Shown one piece after another: positions 8,447 to 15,686 of a DNA stretch of 64,000 nt. Position numbers and translations under genes: made by a program. The notes under the pieces were generated by a model. The model ran no database searches and was not told the origin of the DNA. It saw only the letters and a program-made list of their open reading frames with translations. Where the stretch lies: positions 372,001 through 436,000 of the forward strand of contig CAVSFO010000009.1 of assembly GCA_963727245.1 (NCBI GenBank). The letters run 5' to 3'. This DNA comes from JBKQVT01 sp963727245. GTDB taxonomy: Bacteria > Planctomycetota > Planctomycetia > Pirellulales > Thermoguttaceae. Positions within the stretch are counted from its first letter, which is position 1; each line of letters opens with the position of its first letter.

Positions 8447-8717
8447 CGCCCCGGGGGTGTCCCGTTTCTTGGCGTACCGCACAGCCGTGCCAGCATGTGG
8501 ACTAACGTATACTGTAGCACTTCGGTTCGGCTTGTTGAAGAGGGCTTTTTGGCCGGCACGGGAAACGGGAAATTCGGACTGCGGGCCCCGGACGAGTTTG
8601 CACCTCTCCAGATGGAGCCCGCGGCCGCGCGGGGCGGCAAGGCCGACGCCGGCCGCAAATCCGGAACTTGAAGCGGCGGCCGCCCACCACGAAATAGCCA
8701 AATAATAATTATTCGTC

Positions 8718-8746
8718 TTGAAATCGGGCCATCAATTTATTCATAC
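8718..8746 (+). promoter_or_regulatory. Promoter-like motif A upstream of the HTH gene
   Basis: TTGAAA (8718-8723), 17 bp, then TCATAC (8741-8746), followed by T. It resembles the motif at 10074-10102, including spacer bases TCGRGCCA. It lies about 40 bp upstream of the HTH/zinc-ribbon gene. Confidence 0.5.
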
Positions 8747-8788
8747 TCAGGGTCTCCTCTCCCCCGCGTCTCGTCTCCGGAGGGCCCC

Positions 8789-9337
8789 ATGATCCCGTTC
8801 TGGAAAGTCCAGGCCATTGAAGCCCTGCTGGCGGAAGACGCCCTGAGCCAGCGGGCGATCGCCAAACGCCTGCACGTCGGCCGCGGCGTGGTCACGAGCA
8901 TCGCCAACGGCAGGCGGCCCGACTACCACGCCCTGCGCCGGGACACCGCGCCCGTGGCGCCGGCGTCGCCGGCAGCCTGGCAGCGCTGCCCCCAATGCGG
9001 CGCCCTGGTGCAACTGCCTTGCCTTGGCTGCCGCGCCCGCCGGGCGATGGTCCACGGCCGCCGCTTTCTGCGCGGCGACCTGCCGGCCGCCGCCGAAGGG
9101 CTGCAGGTCAGACTAATCGGTTCGGAGCGGCTGCGCTACGAAGAACTTTGCGCCGCCAATCGGGCGATCGCGGCGGTATCTTTCAAAGGCCTGTGTCTTG
9201 ACGGGCCGTTCCGGCATCTTTCCAGGAGCCGGCAGGCCGGCCCGGTGACAACATGCTGTCACCCTGGCGGGCCGCCGGACGGTGCGAACCGTCCCGAACG
9301 AGAACGATTGAATGCCGTGGCGAGGACGGCCGAATGA
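8789..9337 (+). CDS. Small HTH / zinc-ribbon putative transcription regulator
   Basis: The N-terminal helix-turn-helix (about 15-45, LSQRAIAKRLHVGRGVVTSI) is followed by a treble-clef or zinc-ribbon-like Cys cluster (CPQCGALVQLPCLGCRAR, about 68-86). Residues 1-125 look coherent. The C-terminal tail (about 130-182) is Arg/Pro/Gly-rich and may be an extension or out of frame. The ATG is preceded by GGAGGG. The upstream motif A matches the one preceding the hydrolase gene, so this protein could control that small group. That is an inference. Confidence 0.65.
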   Translation: MIPFWKVQAIEALLAEDALSQRAIAKRLHVGRGVVTSIANGRRPDYHALRRDTAPVAPASPAAWQRCPQCGALVQLPCLGCRARRAMVHGRRFLRGDLPAAAEGLQVRLIGSERLRYEELCAANRAIAAVSFKGLCLDGPFRHLSRSRQAGPVTTCCHPGGPPDGANRPERERLNAVARTAE

Positions 9338-9484
9338 GTGATAGGGGCTGCGCAGCGCCGTGCCGGGCGGCGTGCGCGTGGCAGAGGAACGCGGGCCATG
9401 ACGTGGCGACATCGACAGCAGCGTGGCAGCACGTCGGCGGTCGCGCGGGCATCGCGGGCCGGGCGGGCCGCGGACAGGCCGCCC

Positions 9485-9712
9485 ACGGCGGCCCGCCAGA
9501 TCGTGTTGGTCCAGCGGCCGGCCGGCTGGAGCCCGGCCTCGGAACTCGACGTGCCGCCGCGGGCGGTGGTGATCGAAGTTGTCCGGCAGCCGGTCTCCGA
9601 TCCGCTCACTTACGTTCGCCAGTACAACGCCCTTTCTCTGGATGAGGCCGGCGCTACCTGGGCCGTTTCTCTGGTTTGCGGCGGCGCGACTGCTTGGCCT
9701 CCACGTTCCGGT
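9485..9712 (+). other. Possible remnant coding segment, unproven
   Basis: One + strand frame reads coherently here (RQIVLVQRPAGWSP, then RAVVIEVVRQPVSDPLTYVR) and degrades on both sides. It overlaps the 3' end of a minus-strand gene that has better start signals. It may be a decayed or frameshifted gene, or a chance antisense frame. Confidence 0.2.
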
Positions 9713-9954
9713 AGCGATAAACGCCGGCCAAGGGCGTCTTCCAGCTTGCCGGAAGTTTCGCGGAGGAGTTTGCGCAGCCGCGCCAGGGCCGCTTCGGGAA
9801 GCACGTCGTTGAGCAACAGATCGGGCCGGGCGATCTGCCCCTTGGCTTCCGCGTCTTCCCATTGTTGACAGAGTTTGGCGAAATCGCCCGACAGTTGGGC
9901 CAGTGGCTCGACGAATCGCTTCCGCACGTCACCCGCGGTCAAATAATGTCCCAT
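9610..9954 (-). CDS. Small hypothetical protein
   Basis: 114 aa, not recognised. A predicted helical N-terminal part (MGHYLTAGDVRKRF, then LSGDFAKLCQQWEDAEAKG) is followed by a basic helical segment (LARLRKLLRETSGKLEDALG) and a loose polar tail. GGAGGA lies about 6 nt upstream of the ATG, which is the main support for a real start. It is transcribed opposite to the flanking HTH and hydrolase genes. No catalytic motif, membrane segment or signal peptide is seen. Confidence 0.55.
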   Translation of the reverse strand: MGHYLTAGDVRKRFVEPLAQLSGDFAKLCQQWEDAEAKGQIARPDLLLNDVLPEAALARLRKLLRETSGKLEDALGRRLSLPERGGQAVAPPQTRETAQVAPASSRERALYWRT

Positions 9955-10073
9955 GACGAATCCTCCGGCATCATGTCCATCTGTTCATCAGCCCACTGAG
10001 GTAGTCTACCATATTCGCCAGCGGACGCACGCACCCCCCATTACCCCGCTAAAGGTGGGGAAATTTATCCGAC

Positions 10074-10102
10074 TTGAAATCGAGCCACTCGTTTTGCCAT
10101 AC
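10074..10102 (+). promoter_or_regulatory. Promoter-like motif B upstream of the hydrolase gene
   Basis: TTGAAA (10074-10079), 17 bp, then CCATAC (10097-10102), followed by T. It shares CTTGAAATCGRGCCA and CATACT with motif A at identical spacing. It lies about 48 bp upstream of the start codon. Confidence 0.5.
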
Positions 10103-10149
10103 TAGTCGGCACGGCGTCAATGCCGCGAAAAACCACGGAGACCCTTACG

Positions 10150-10758
10150 ATGCACGCCTTAGCGACCACCGCCACGAAACCGAACAAGACGATACGGCCC
10201 CGTCCGGTCACCTACGCTGCGTTTCGCCAGTACCTGCGTACGGGCGATATTGCCCTGAGCCGGCCGGACGCCCGGCCGTCGAACAAGCTGATTGCCCTGG
10301 GGACCGGCTCGCCCTACGTGCACGCCACGATGATCGGCTGGTGCGGCGGGGTATTGATGCTGGCGGAGGCCCGGCAGTGGAGTCAGAGCCATCTGGTCAC
10401 GCTCAGCAGCCAGGTGAAGCGCTGGCCGGGATTCTACGACGTGTACCGGGTGCGGCGGCCTTTTCGTCCCACGACCGCCTGGACGGTCATGCTCCGCGCC
10501 ACCGGCACGCCCTACGGCTGGGGGCAATTGTTGGGCGATGCGGCGCACAAGCTGTTCGGCCCCTTGGCGCGGACGAAGCCCAACGATCCGGCGGCCGACT
10601 ATCCCCGCGACTGTTCGGGGCTGGTGAATTTCGCCTGTCGGGCCGGCGGCCGCACGCCCCGGCCGGGGCTTGCCGACGAGGAGGTCGAGCCCGGCCATTT
10701 CGCCGACGCGGCCTTCGCCCGCTACGTCTGCACGCTTTACTGGAAGGATGAAGGATGA
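10150..10758 (+). CDS. YiiX/NlpC-P60-like (permuted papain) cysteine hydrolase
   Basis: 202 aa. An N-terminal GDIALSRP strand and a His in PYVHATMIGW precede the Cys in YPRDCSGLVNFA. That His-before-Cys order is the circularly permuted NlpC/P60 arrangement of YiiX/YaeF-type hydrolases, which cleave peptide or amide bonds in cell-wall or lipid substrates. No signal peptide is evident, which is common for phage-type lysins exported by a holin. The ATG at 10150 is chosen over 10120 because GGAG precedes it by 9 nt. The next gene encodes a holin-like protein. A lysis role is inference. Confidence 0.65.
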   Translation: MHALATTATKPNKTIRPRPVTYAAFRQYLRTGDIALSRPDARPSNKLIALGTGSPYVHATMIGWCGGVLMLAEARQWSQSHLVTLSSQVKRWPGFYDVYRVRRPFRPTTAWTVMLRATGTPYGWGQLLGDAAHKLFGPLARTKPNDPAADYPRDCSGLVNFACRAGGRTPRPGLADEEVEPGHFADAAFARYVCTLYWKDEG

Positions 10759-10822
10759 AGGATGAAACCGATCCTTCCGCCTTCCGCCTTACTGGCGTGG
10801 CGTCGCGGTGCCGCCGGGTTAT

Positions 10823-10842
10823 CCGGGGGCTAACGCCCCCGG
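10823..10842. repeat. Perfect short hairpin
   Basis: CCGGGGGC (10823-10830), a TAAC loop, and GCCCCCGG (10835-10842) make a perfect 8-bp stem between the hydrolase and holin-like genes. There is no U-tract. It could slow RNA decay or be a repeat unit. Confidence 0.5.
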
Positions 10843-10862
10843 CTCGGGTCCTTTGTTCCTCC

Positions 10863-10886
10863 TAAATCCCTAAATCCCTACATCCC
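10863..10886. repeat. Three 8-bp tandem units
   Basis: TAAATCCC, TAAATCCC and TACATCCC lie in tandem just upstream of the holin-like gene, in place of any visible ribosome binding site. Confidence 0.5.
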
Positions 10887-10893
10887 TACGCCC

Positions 10894-11256
10894 ATGACGC
10901 CCTCCGACATTGCCCGCTTGCACCGGCGGATCGACGAACTGGTGGAGAAGATCAGCGAGCTCAGCAGCGTGGTGGCCAAGAGCCTGGCGGCCTGCGAGTC
11001 GTGCCGGCCGTTCGTGCTGGGCGGCAACGGCAAGCCGGCGTTTTCCGATCGTCTCAGCGAAGTCCAGCAGGAGATCAACGGCGTCCGCCAGGCGCTGACG
11101 GAGAGGATCTCCGACCTCAGCATGGAGGTCGTGGTGCTGAAATCGGTCCGCCAGATCGGCGGGCGGCTCTTCTGGTCGGGCATCGGCGTGGTGGGCACGG
11201 TGTCCGGCGGCGTGGCCGGCATCCTGTTGAAGTGGTGGCTGGACGCGGCCCGCTGA
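10894..11256 (+). CDS. Holin-like protein: coiled coil with one C-terminal membrane helix
   Basis: 120 aa. Residues 1-90 are charged and heptad-like (RRIDELVEKISELSSVV, QEINGVRQALTERISDL). One hydrophobic helix (about 98-113, SGIGVVGTVSGGVAGILL) is followed by the short tail KWWLDAAR. This topology is seen in phage-type lysis and holin-like proteins and in other small membrane anchors. It lies 135 bp downstream of the cysteine hydrolase, on the same strand. No strong ribosome binding site is visible. Function is inferred only from topology and position. Confidence 0.5.
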   Translation: MTPSDIARLHRRIDELVEKISELSSVVAKSLAACESCRPFVLGGNGKPAFSDRLSEVQQEINGVRQALTERISDLSMEVVVLKSVRQIGGRLFWSGIGVVGTVSGGVAGILLKWWLDAAR

Positions 11257-11265
11257 GCGGCCCGC

Positions 11266-11595
11266 TCAGGCGACCTCCTCCAAGTCCTTGGCGCCCGAGG
11301 TCAGTCCGTGCTTGCGCATGAGGGCGTGGAGATTGGTGCGCTGGATGCCGATCTGCGTGGCCGCGCGGCTGACGTTGCCGCCGCAGCGCTGCAGGGCGTC
11401 GGCAAGAAATTGCCGCTCCACCTGCTGGACGGCCACGTCCCGAATCTGGCGTTTCAGCTTCTTGAACTCGTTCCAGGTGGCCGGCAGCAGCACCGGATCT
11501 TCGAGTTGGCCGGCGCTGGCCGCCAGGCGCTCCAGCGGCAACGAATCCTCGTCGCAGGCCGCCGGAAATTCTCGCTCTTGGACATCACTGTTCAT
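11266..11595 (-). CDS. Stand-alone Fis-type HTH DNA-binding protein
   Basis: 109 aa. The C-terminal 40 residues match the Fis/NtrC DNA-binding helix-turn-helix (CGGNVSRAATQIGIQRTNLH). There is no AAA+ sigma54-activating domain and no receiver domain. The acidic N-terminus is followed by a basic helix (WNEFKKLKRQIRDVAVQQV). The ATG at 11595 is selected because GGGAGG lies 8 nt upstream. A TATAAT on the minus strand (11710-11715) may be its -10 box, with a weak -35. It could be a nucleoid-type or local regulator; its target is unknown. Confidence 0.75.
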   Translation of the reverse strand: MNSDVQEREFPAACDEDSLPLERLAASAGQLEDPVLLPATWNEFKKLKRQIRDVAVQQVERQFLADALQRCGGNVSRAATQIGIQRTNLHALMRKHGLTSGAKDLEEVA

Positions 11596-11842
11596 CGGCG
11601 ATCCCTCCCGAAGCTGTTTTTTCCCCCACAAGCTGTCAGAACGCCAATGCTGTGCGACGGGGGCCAGTTATTTCCTGGAATATCTCCCCGTCCGCGGCAC
11701 TCTAGATTGATTATAGCGCGAGGTCAAGCCTGGGAAACCCGATACTTGAGGGGGGATAGCGTTCTCATCGTTCCCGAAAGACGCCGCGTGGACCCGAAAG
11801 CCACGTTTTCAATTCCCCCCAGATCGCCTACCATGTCTCTTT

Positions 11843-13525
11843 ATGCGCCCTTCGCAGTCAAACTCGCTGATCGCCGGCGCCCTGGTCACCGGGCTGGGGA
11901 CCCTGGCCAGCCGACTGCTGGGATACGTCCGCGATGCGGCCACGTTCGCCCTGCTGGGCGTGGGCGGCTCGCCGGTGATGGACGCCTTTGTCATTGCCAA
12001 CCGCATCCCCAATCTCTTCCGCCAGTTGTTCGGCGAAGGCGCCCTGACGGCCAGTTACCTGCCGGTCGTCGCCGGGCTGTTGGAGACGGATCGCCGCAGC
12101 ACCTGGCAGTTGGCCAGCACGATGATGGTCTGGCTCAGCGTGCTGCTGGCGGGCCTGGTCCTGGTGGGCGAGGCGATCCTGGCCGGCATCTGGCTCCTCT
12201 GGGGCGATAGGTCCGGCATGGGGCTGTTGGTCGGGCTCAGCGCCACGCTGTTGCCCTACATGCTGCTGATTTGCCTGGCCGCCCAGGTGACCGCGACGCT
12301 GCAAGCCCTGGGACAATTCACCGTCCCGGCCCTGACGCCTACCGTGTTGAACGTCTGCTGGTTGACGGGCGTTTGGGCGATCGCACCCCATTGGGCGCAC
12401 AGTCGGGCGGACCAGGCTTACGTGGTGGCGGTGTGCATCCTCGTGGCCGGCGTGCTCCAATTGGGCGTGCAAGTGCCGGCCTTGTATCGGCTGGGGTTTC
12501 GCTTCCAGTACCACTGGGCGGCCAGCCGCGCCGGCATGATCCGGATCGGCCGCACGCTCACGCCCATGCTCTTCAGCCTGGCGGTCACGCAGATCAACAC
12601 GTTTACCGACAGCATCATCGCTTGGGGACTGGCCGCCGCGCCCGGCGGGCCGCAAGTGATTCCCTGGCTGGGCGGGGCGATTCATTACCCGCTGCACCAA
12701 GGGGCGGCGGCGGCGATTTACATCGGCGAGCGCATGTACCAGTTTCCCCTGGGGATCGTGGGCATGGCGGTGGCCGCCTCGATCTTTCCCCTGCTCAGCC
12801 GGCACGCCGCGCACGGGCGGCGCGGCCGCCTGGGGGCCGACCTGTCGCTGGGGTTGCGGCTGGTGTTGTGTCTGAGCGTGCCGGCCGGCGTGGGGTTGGC
12901 GGTGCTGGCGCAACCGATGACGAAGCTCCTCTTCCAGCACGGCCAGGTCACCGCGACCGACGCGGTCCTGGTCGCCCGCATGGTCGCCGCCTATGCCCTG
13001 GGCGTGTGGGCCTATTGCGCCAGCACGGTGATGGTGCGGGGTTTCTATGCCCTGGGCGATTGCGCCACGCCGGTGCGGGTGGCGGCCGGCATGGTGGCCT
13101 TGAACCTGGTCTTGAATCTCGTGCTGATCTGGACGCCGCTCCGCGAGGCGGGGCTGGGCGTGTCGACCGCCATCTCGGCCGCCGTGGAGGTGCTGGTCCT
13201 GGCGGCCATCTTCTCCCGCTACAGGGCGCCGCTCCAGGGCCGCGCGCTGGCGGCAACCGCCGCGCGGACGGTGCTGGCCACGCTCCTGATGGCCGTCGCG
13301 CTGGCGGCCGTCTTGCACTGGATTCCGCCGGCCCCCGGGCTGACCAACGAGGTCTTGCGCGTGGCGGCGCCGATGGTCCTCGGCGCGGCGGTGTACGCTG
13401 CGGCTTATTGGCTCTCGGGGGGGCGGGAGCTGCAAATGCTGCTGGCCGGCGGGGCGACGCGGAAGCGTCAGGCGCGATTTGCGAAACCGCAAGCGGATCA
13501 CGAGGCGCCCGCGATCGAGCGGTAA
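11843..13525 (+). CDS. murJ: Lipid II flippase MurJ (MviN)
   Basis: 560-aa polytopic membrane protein of the MOP superfamily that flips lipid II during peptidoglycan synthesis. The N-terminal signature is clear (TGLGTLASRLLGYVRD, GSPVMDAFVIANRIPNLFRQ, FGEGALTASYLP), with many hydrophobic helices thereafter. Length and architecture fit the family. The gene is intact. It ends tail-to-tail with the epimerase gene, overlapping its stop region by 28 bp. The family clearly matches MurJ rather than a Wzx flippase. Confidence 0.93.
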   Translation: MRPSQSNSLIAGALVTGLGTLASRLLGYVRDAATFALLGVGGSPVMDAFVIANRIPNLFRQLFGEGALTASYLPVVAGLLETDRRSTWQLASTMMVWLSVLLAGLVLVGEAILAGIWLLWGDRSGMGLLVGLSATLLPYMLLICLAAQVTATLQALGQFTVPALTPTVLNVCWLTGVWAIAPHWAHSRADQAYVVAVCILVAGVLQLGVQVPALYRLGFRFQYHWAASRAGMIRIGRTLTPMLFSLAVTQINTFTDSIIAWGLAAAPGGPQVIPWLGGAIHYPLHQGAAAAIYIGERMYQFPLGIVGMAVAASIFPLLSRHAAHGRRGRLGADLSLGLRLVLCLSVPAGVGLAVLAQPMTKLLFQHGQVTATDAVLVARMVAAYALGVWAYCASTVMVRGFYALGDCATPVRVAAGMVALNLVLNLVLIWTPLREAGLGVSTAISAAVEVLVLAAIFSRYRAPLQGRALAATAARTVLATLLMAVALAAVLHWIPPAPGLTNEVLRVAAPMVLGAAVYAAAYWLSGGRELQMLLAGGATRKRQARFAKPQADHEAPAIER

Positions 13526-14441
13526 TAGTCGATCGATTGCCGCAGGCCCTGTTGGAAATCGACCGCCGGCTCGTAGCCTAAGAGGGTCCGCGCCAGGGTG
13601 ATGTCGGCCAGGCTTTCGCGGACGTCGCCGGGCGCGGCGGCTGGTGCTCGGGCGCCAAGTGTGTGCCCAGCAGGCGGTTGAGCACGTCGACGAGCGTCAA
13701 CAGGTCGATGCTCTTGCCGTTGGCGACGTTGAGCACGCGGCCGGCCACGCCGGGGGCGTCGGCGGCCAGCAGGTTGGCCGCCACCGCGTTGCCCACGAAG
13801 CAGAAATCGCGCGATTGCCGCCCGTCGCCGTAGACGACCGGCTGCCGGCCGGCCAACATGGCCGTGATGAACAACGGGATGACGGCCGAGTAGGGGCTGG
13901 CCGGGTCCTGCCGCGGCCCATAGATGTTGAAGTAGCGCAGCGCCACGGTTTCCAGCCCGTAGGTGGCGGTGAAGGCCTGGCAGTAGAGTTCGCCGGCCAG
14001 CTTGGCGGCCGCATAAGGCGACAGCGGGGCGACCGGGTCGGACTCGCACTTGCGGATGGCGGGCTGATTGCCATAGGCGGCGCTGGAGGCGGCATAGACC
14101 ACGCGCCGCACCCCGGCGCGGCGGGCCGCATCCAAGACCGTCAGCGTCCCGGTGGCGGCGGCGGCATGGACGTCCAAGGGCCGCTCCACGCTCAGCGGCA
14201 CCGAGGCCAAGGCGGCCTCGTGAAAGATGCAGTCCACGTCGCGGACGGCAGCGGACAGGGCGGCCGCGTCGAGGAGGTCGCCGTGGAGGAATTCGATGCG
14301 GTCGCGGAAGCCGTCCATGTTGGACAGCCGGCCGGTGCTGAGGTTGTCGAGGACGCGGACGCGGTCGCCGCGTGCCACCAATGCCTCGGCGATATGGGAG
14401 CCGATGAAGCCCGCCCCGCCGGTAACCAGAAAAGTTCGCAT
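13498..14441 (-). CDS. NAD-dependent NDP-sugar epimerase/dehydratase, one frameshift
   Basis: Extended SDR with NAD motif TGGAGFIGSHIAEAL, active-site SSAAYGNQP and the YAAAK catalytic Tyr/Lys pair, then RYFNIYGPRQDP and DFCFVGN. This is the UDP-glucose 4-epimerase-like group (WbpP/Gne type). The first frame runs into LAPEHQPPRP and then loses sense near 13640. The expected C-terminus (GDVRESLADITLARTLLGYE) continues in another frame to a stop at 13498, consistent with a one-base deletion. The product likely supplies an activated sugar for surface polysaccharide. The exact substrate is unknown. Confidence 0.82.
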
Positions 14442-14585
14442 GATGACGGTTTGCTCACAGCCTCCAGAGCGGCCGCTGGGGACGAAGTGGCCCCATTCTC
14501 TTGGCGGTGGCCGCCGCTGTCAAGGTATTAAGGTAGCGACCGTAGCGACAGCGACGGTTATGCCACCCCTTGATGGTGGTGGCTC

Positions 14586-14615
14586 TTGGGCCGTCCCTTG
14601 AGCGCGGTGTATAAT
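14586..14615 (+). promoter_or_regulatory. Predicted sigma70-type promoter of the NusG-like gene
   Basis: TTGGGC (14586-14591), 18 bp, then a consensus TATAAT (14610-14615), about 67 bp upstream of the ATG. The resulting leader contains the repeat at 14635-14667. Confidence 0.55.
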
Positions 14616-14634
14616 TAGTGACGGATCGGAAAAT

Positions 14635-14667
14635 GGTGGGACTTCGCTCCGCTTGTCCCGCCCTACC
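14635..14667. repeat. Variant of the GTAGGGTGGG palindromic repeat
   Basis: GGTGGGA (14635-14641) can pair with TCCCGCC (14655-14661). Read on the minus strand the unit begins GTAGGGCGGGACAAGCGGAG, the same layout as the copies at 3132 and 60448 (GTAGGGTGGGTCGAGCGCAG). It lies within the leader of the NusG-like gene. Confidence 0.55.
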
Positions 14668-14681
14668 AATCGAGGTTGTGA

Positions 14682-15239
14682 ATGTCCATTCTCGGTGCGG
14701 AAACCACGCTCTATCCGGAGACGCTGTTGGAGCCGGCGGGTCCGCGGACTTCGGACCGGCAATGGATGGTGGTGTACACCAAGGCGCGTCAAGAGAAGGC
14801 GTTGGCCCGCGACCTGCTTCACCGCGAGATCCCGTTCTACTTGCCGGTGGTGAAGCGGACTTGCCTGTACCGCGGCCGCAAGAGGGCGAGGTATCTGCCG
14901 CTGTTCGCCGGCTACGTGTTTTTGTACGGTTCGGAGGCGGAGCGGATCGGCAGCCTGACGACGAACCACATTTCGCGGCTGCTTTCGGTCCCGGACCCGG
15001 AGCAGTTGGTGCGGGAATTGCGCGATTTGCGGCAACTGATCGCGGCCAAGGCCCCGCTGACGGTCGAGAGCCGCTTGGCGCCGGGGCGTCGGGTGCGCGT
15101 GCGGCAGGGGCCGTTTGCCGGCATCGAGGGGACGGTGCTGGTCCGCCGCGGCGAGACGCGGCTGCTGGTGAGCATCAATTTTCTCCAGCAAGGGGCGTCG
15201 GTCGAGATCGACGACTTCCAGCTCGAGCCCATCGATTGA
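14682..15239 (+). CDS. NusG/RfaH-family specialised transcription elongation factor
   Basis: 185 aa. The NGN domain (about 26-125) begins WMVVYTKARQEKALARDL and includes IPFYLPVVKR and YLPLFAGYVFLYG. A KOW domain follows (about 130-172, APGRRVRVRQGPFAGIEG). Specialised NusG paralogues such as RfaH, UpxY and LoaP reduce termination across long polysaccharide operons. This one sits immediately ahead of a polysaccharide locus of nearly 50 kb. The housekeeping NusG would sit by secE and ribosomal genes, which are absent here. GAGG lies 7 nt before the ATG. The antitermination role is inference from family and position. Confidence 0.85.
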   Translation: MSILGAETTLYPETLLEPAGPRTSDRQWMVVYTKARQEKALARDLLHREIPFYLPVVKRTCLYRGRKRARYLPLFAGYVFLYGSEAERIGSLTTNHISRLLSVPDPEQLVRELRDLRQLIAAKAPLTVESRLAPGRRVRVRQGPFAGIEGTVLVRRGETRLLVSINFLQQGASVEIDDFQLEPID

Positions 15240-15297
15240 GCGGTCGGTCGGGGAGGCGGGCCCTTGCGGCGGGGAAGCGGGTTGGAGTGCCCCAAGG

Positions 15298-15310
15298 GGG
15301 GACAGTCCCC
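15298..15310. repeat. GGGGACAGTCCCC palindrome
   Basis: A 13-bp near-palindrome with GGGGAC/GTCCCC arms, related to the cores of the nested element at 5108-5332 and to the unit at 44482-44494. The rest of the 447-bp gap 15240-15686 shows no gene, but holds a sigma54-type promoter. Confidence 0.5.
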
Positions 15311-15534
15311 AACTTATTTCTTGGCCCCCAGGCAAGATCCCTTAGCTGCCGACGATTGATTTCCGCGGGGGTGGCCGCCGGGCATGTTGCCGGCGGGCAA
15401 CACAGGCGTTGAGAAACTGCCCGTTGCCCGAGCGCCGCAGCGCCGCGTCTGGGCGGCCGATGTTCTCCTGTCTCAATTCTAAGTAGTTGCCCGTCAACGA
15501 GATGCGGCTTTTGGACGGCCATTCTTGCCGATGC

Positions 15535-15550
15535 TTGGCACAGGCTTTGC
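15535..15550 (+). promoter_or_regulatory. Predicted sigma54 (RpoN) promoter upstream of exosortase
   Basis: TTGGCAC (15535-15541), then TTGC (15547-15550). The -24 GG (15537-15538) and -12 GC (15549-15550) are exactly 12 bp apart, as in the TGGCAC-N5-TTGC consensus. It is the only convincing match found in the gaps of this locus. The start point would fall near 15562, about 125 bp before the exosortase ATG. No enhancer-binding activator is encoded in this window. Confidence 0.65.
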
Positions 15551-15686
15551 GTTAGCACGGCAACTATCTGAAAGAGCTTGCGTCGGGACTGCCGGAGGCC
15601 GGCAGTGACGTTCGATTGACATTTGCGTGGGGGAGCATCACACTGAAGGTTGGCCTTCCCGTGACCCTGGCGACTGAAGCAAAGCT

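Noticed and set aside
7457..8701. Long start at 8701 for the radical SAM protein
   Set aside because: The first 85 residues are Ala/Arg-rich and lack the family pattern. The ATG at 8446 gives a normal family length.
8789..11256. A prophage remnant as a firm call
   Set aside because: No integrase, terminase, capsid, tail or attachment-site repeats were seen. Only a lysis-like resemblance is kept as a hypothesis.
11858..13501. A 547-residue minus-strand frame opposite murJ
   Set aside because: MurJ motifs on the + strand are unmistakable. The opposite frame is Arg/Gln/His-rich without domains.
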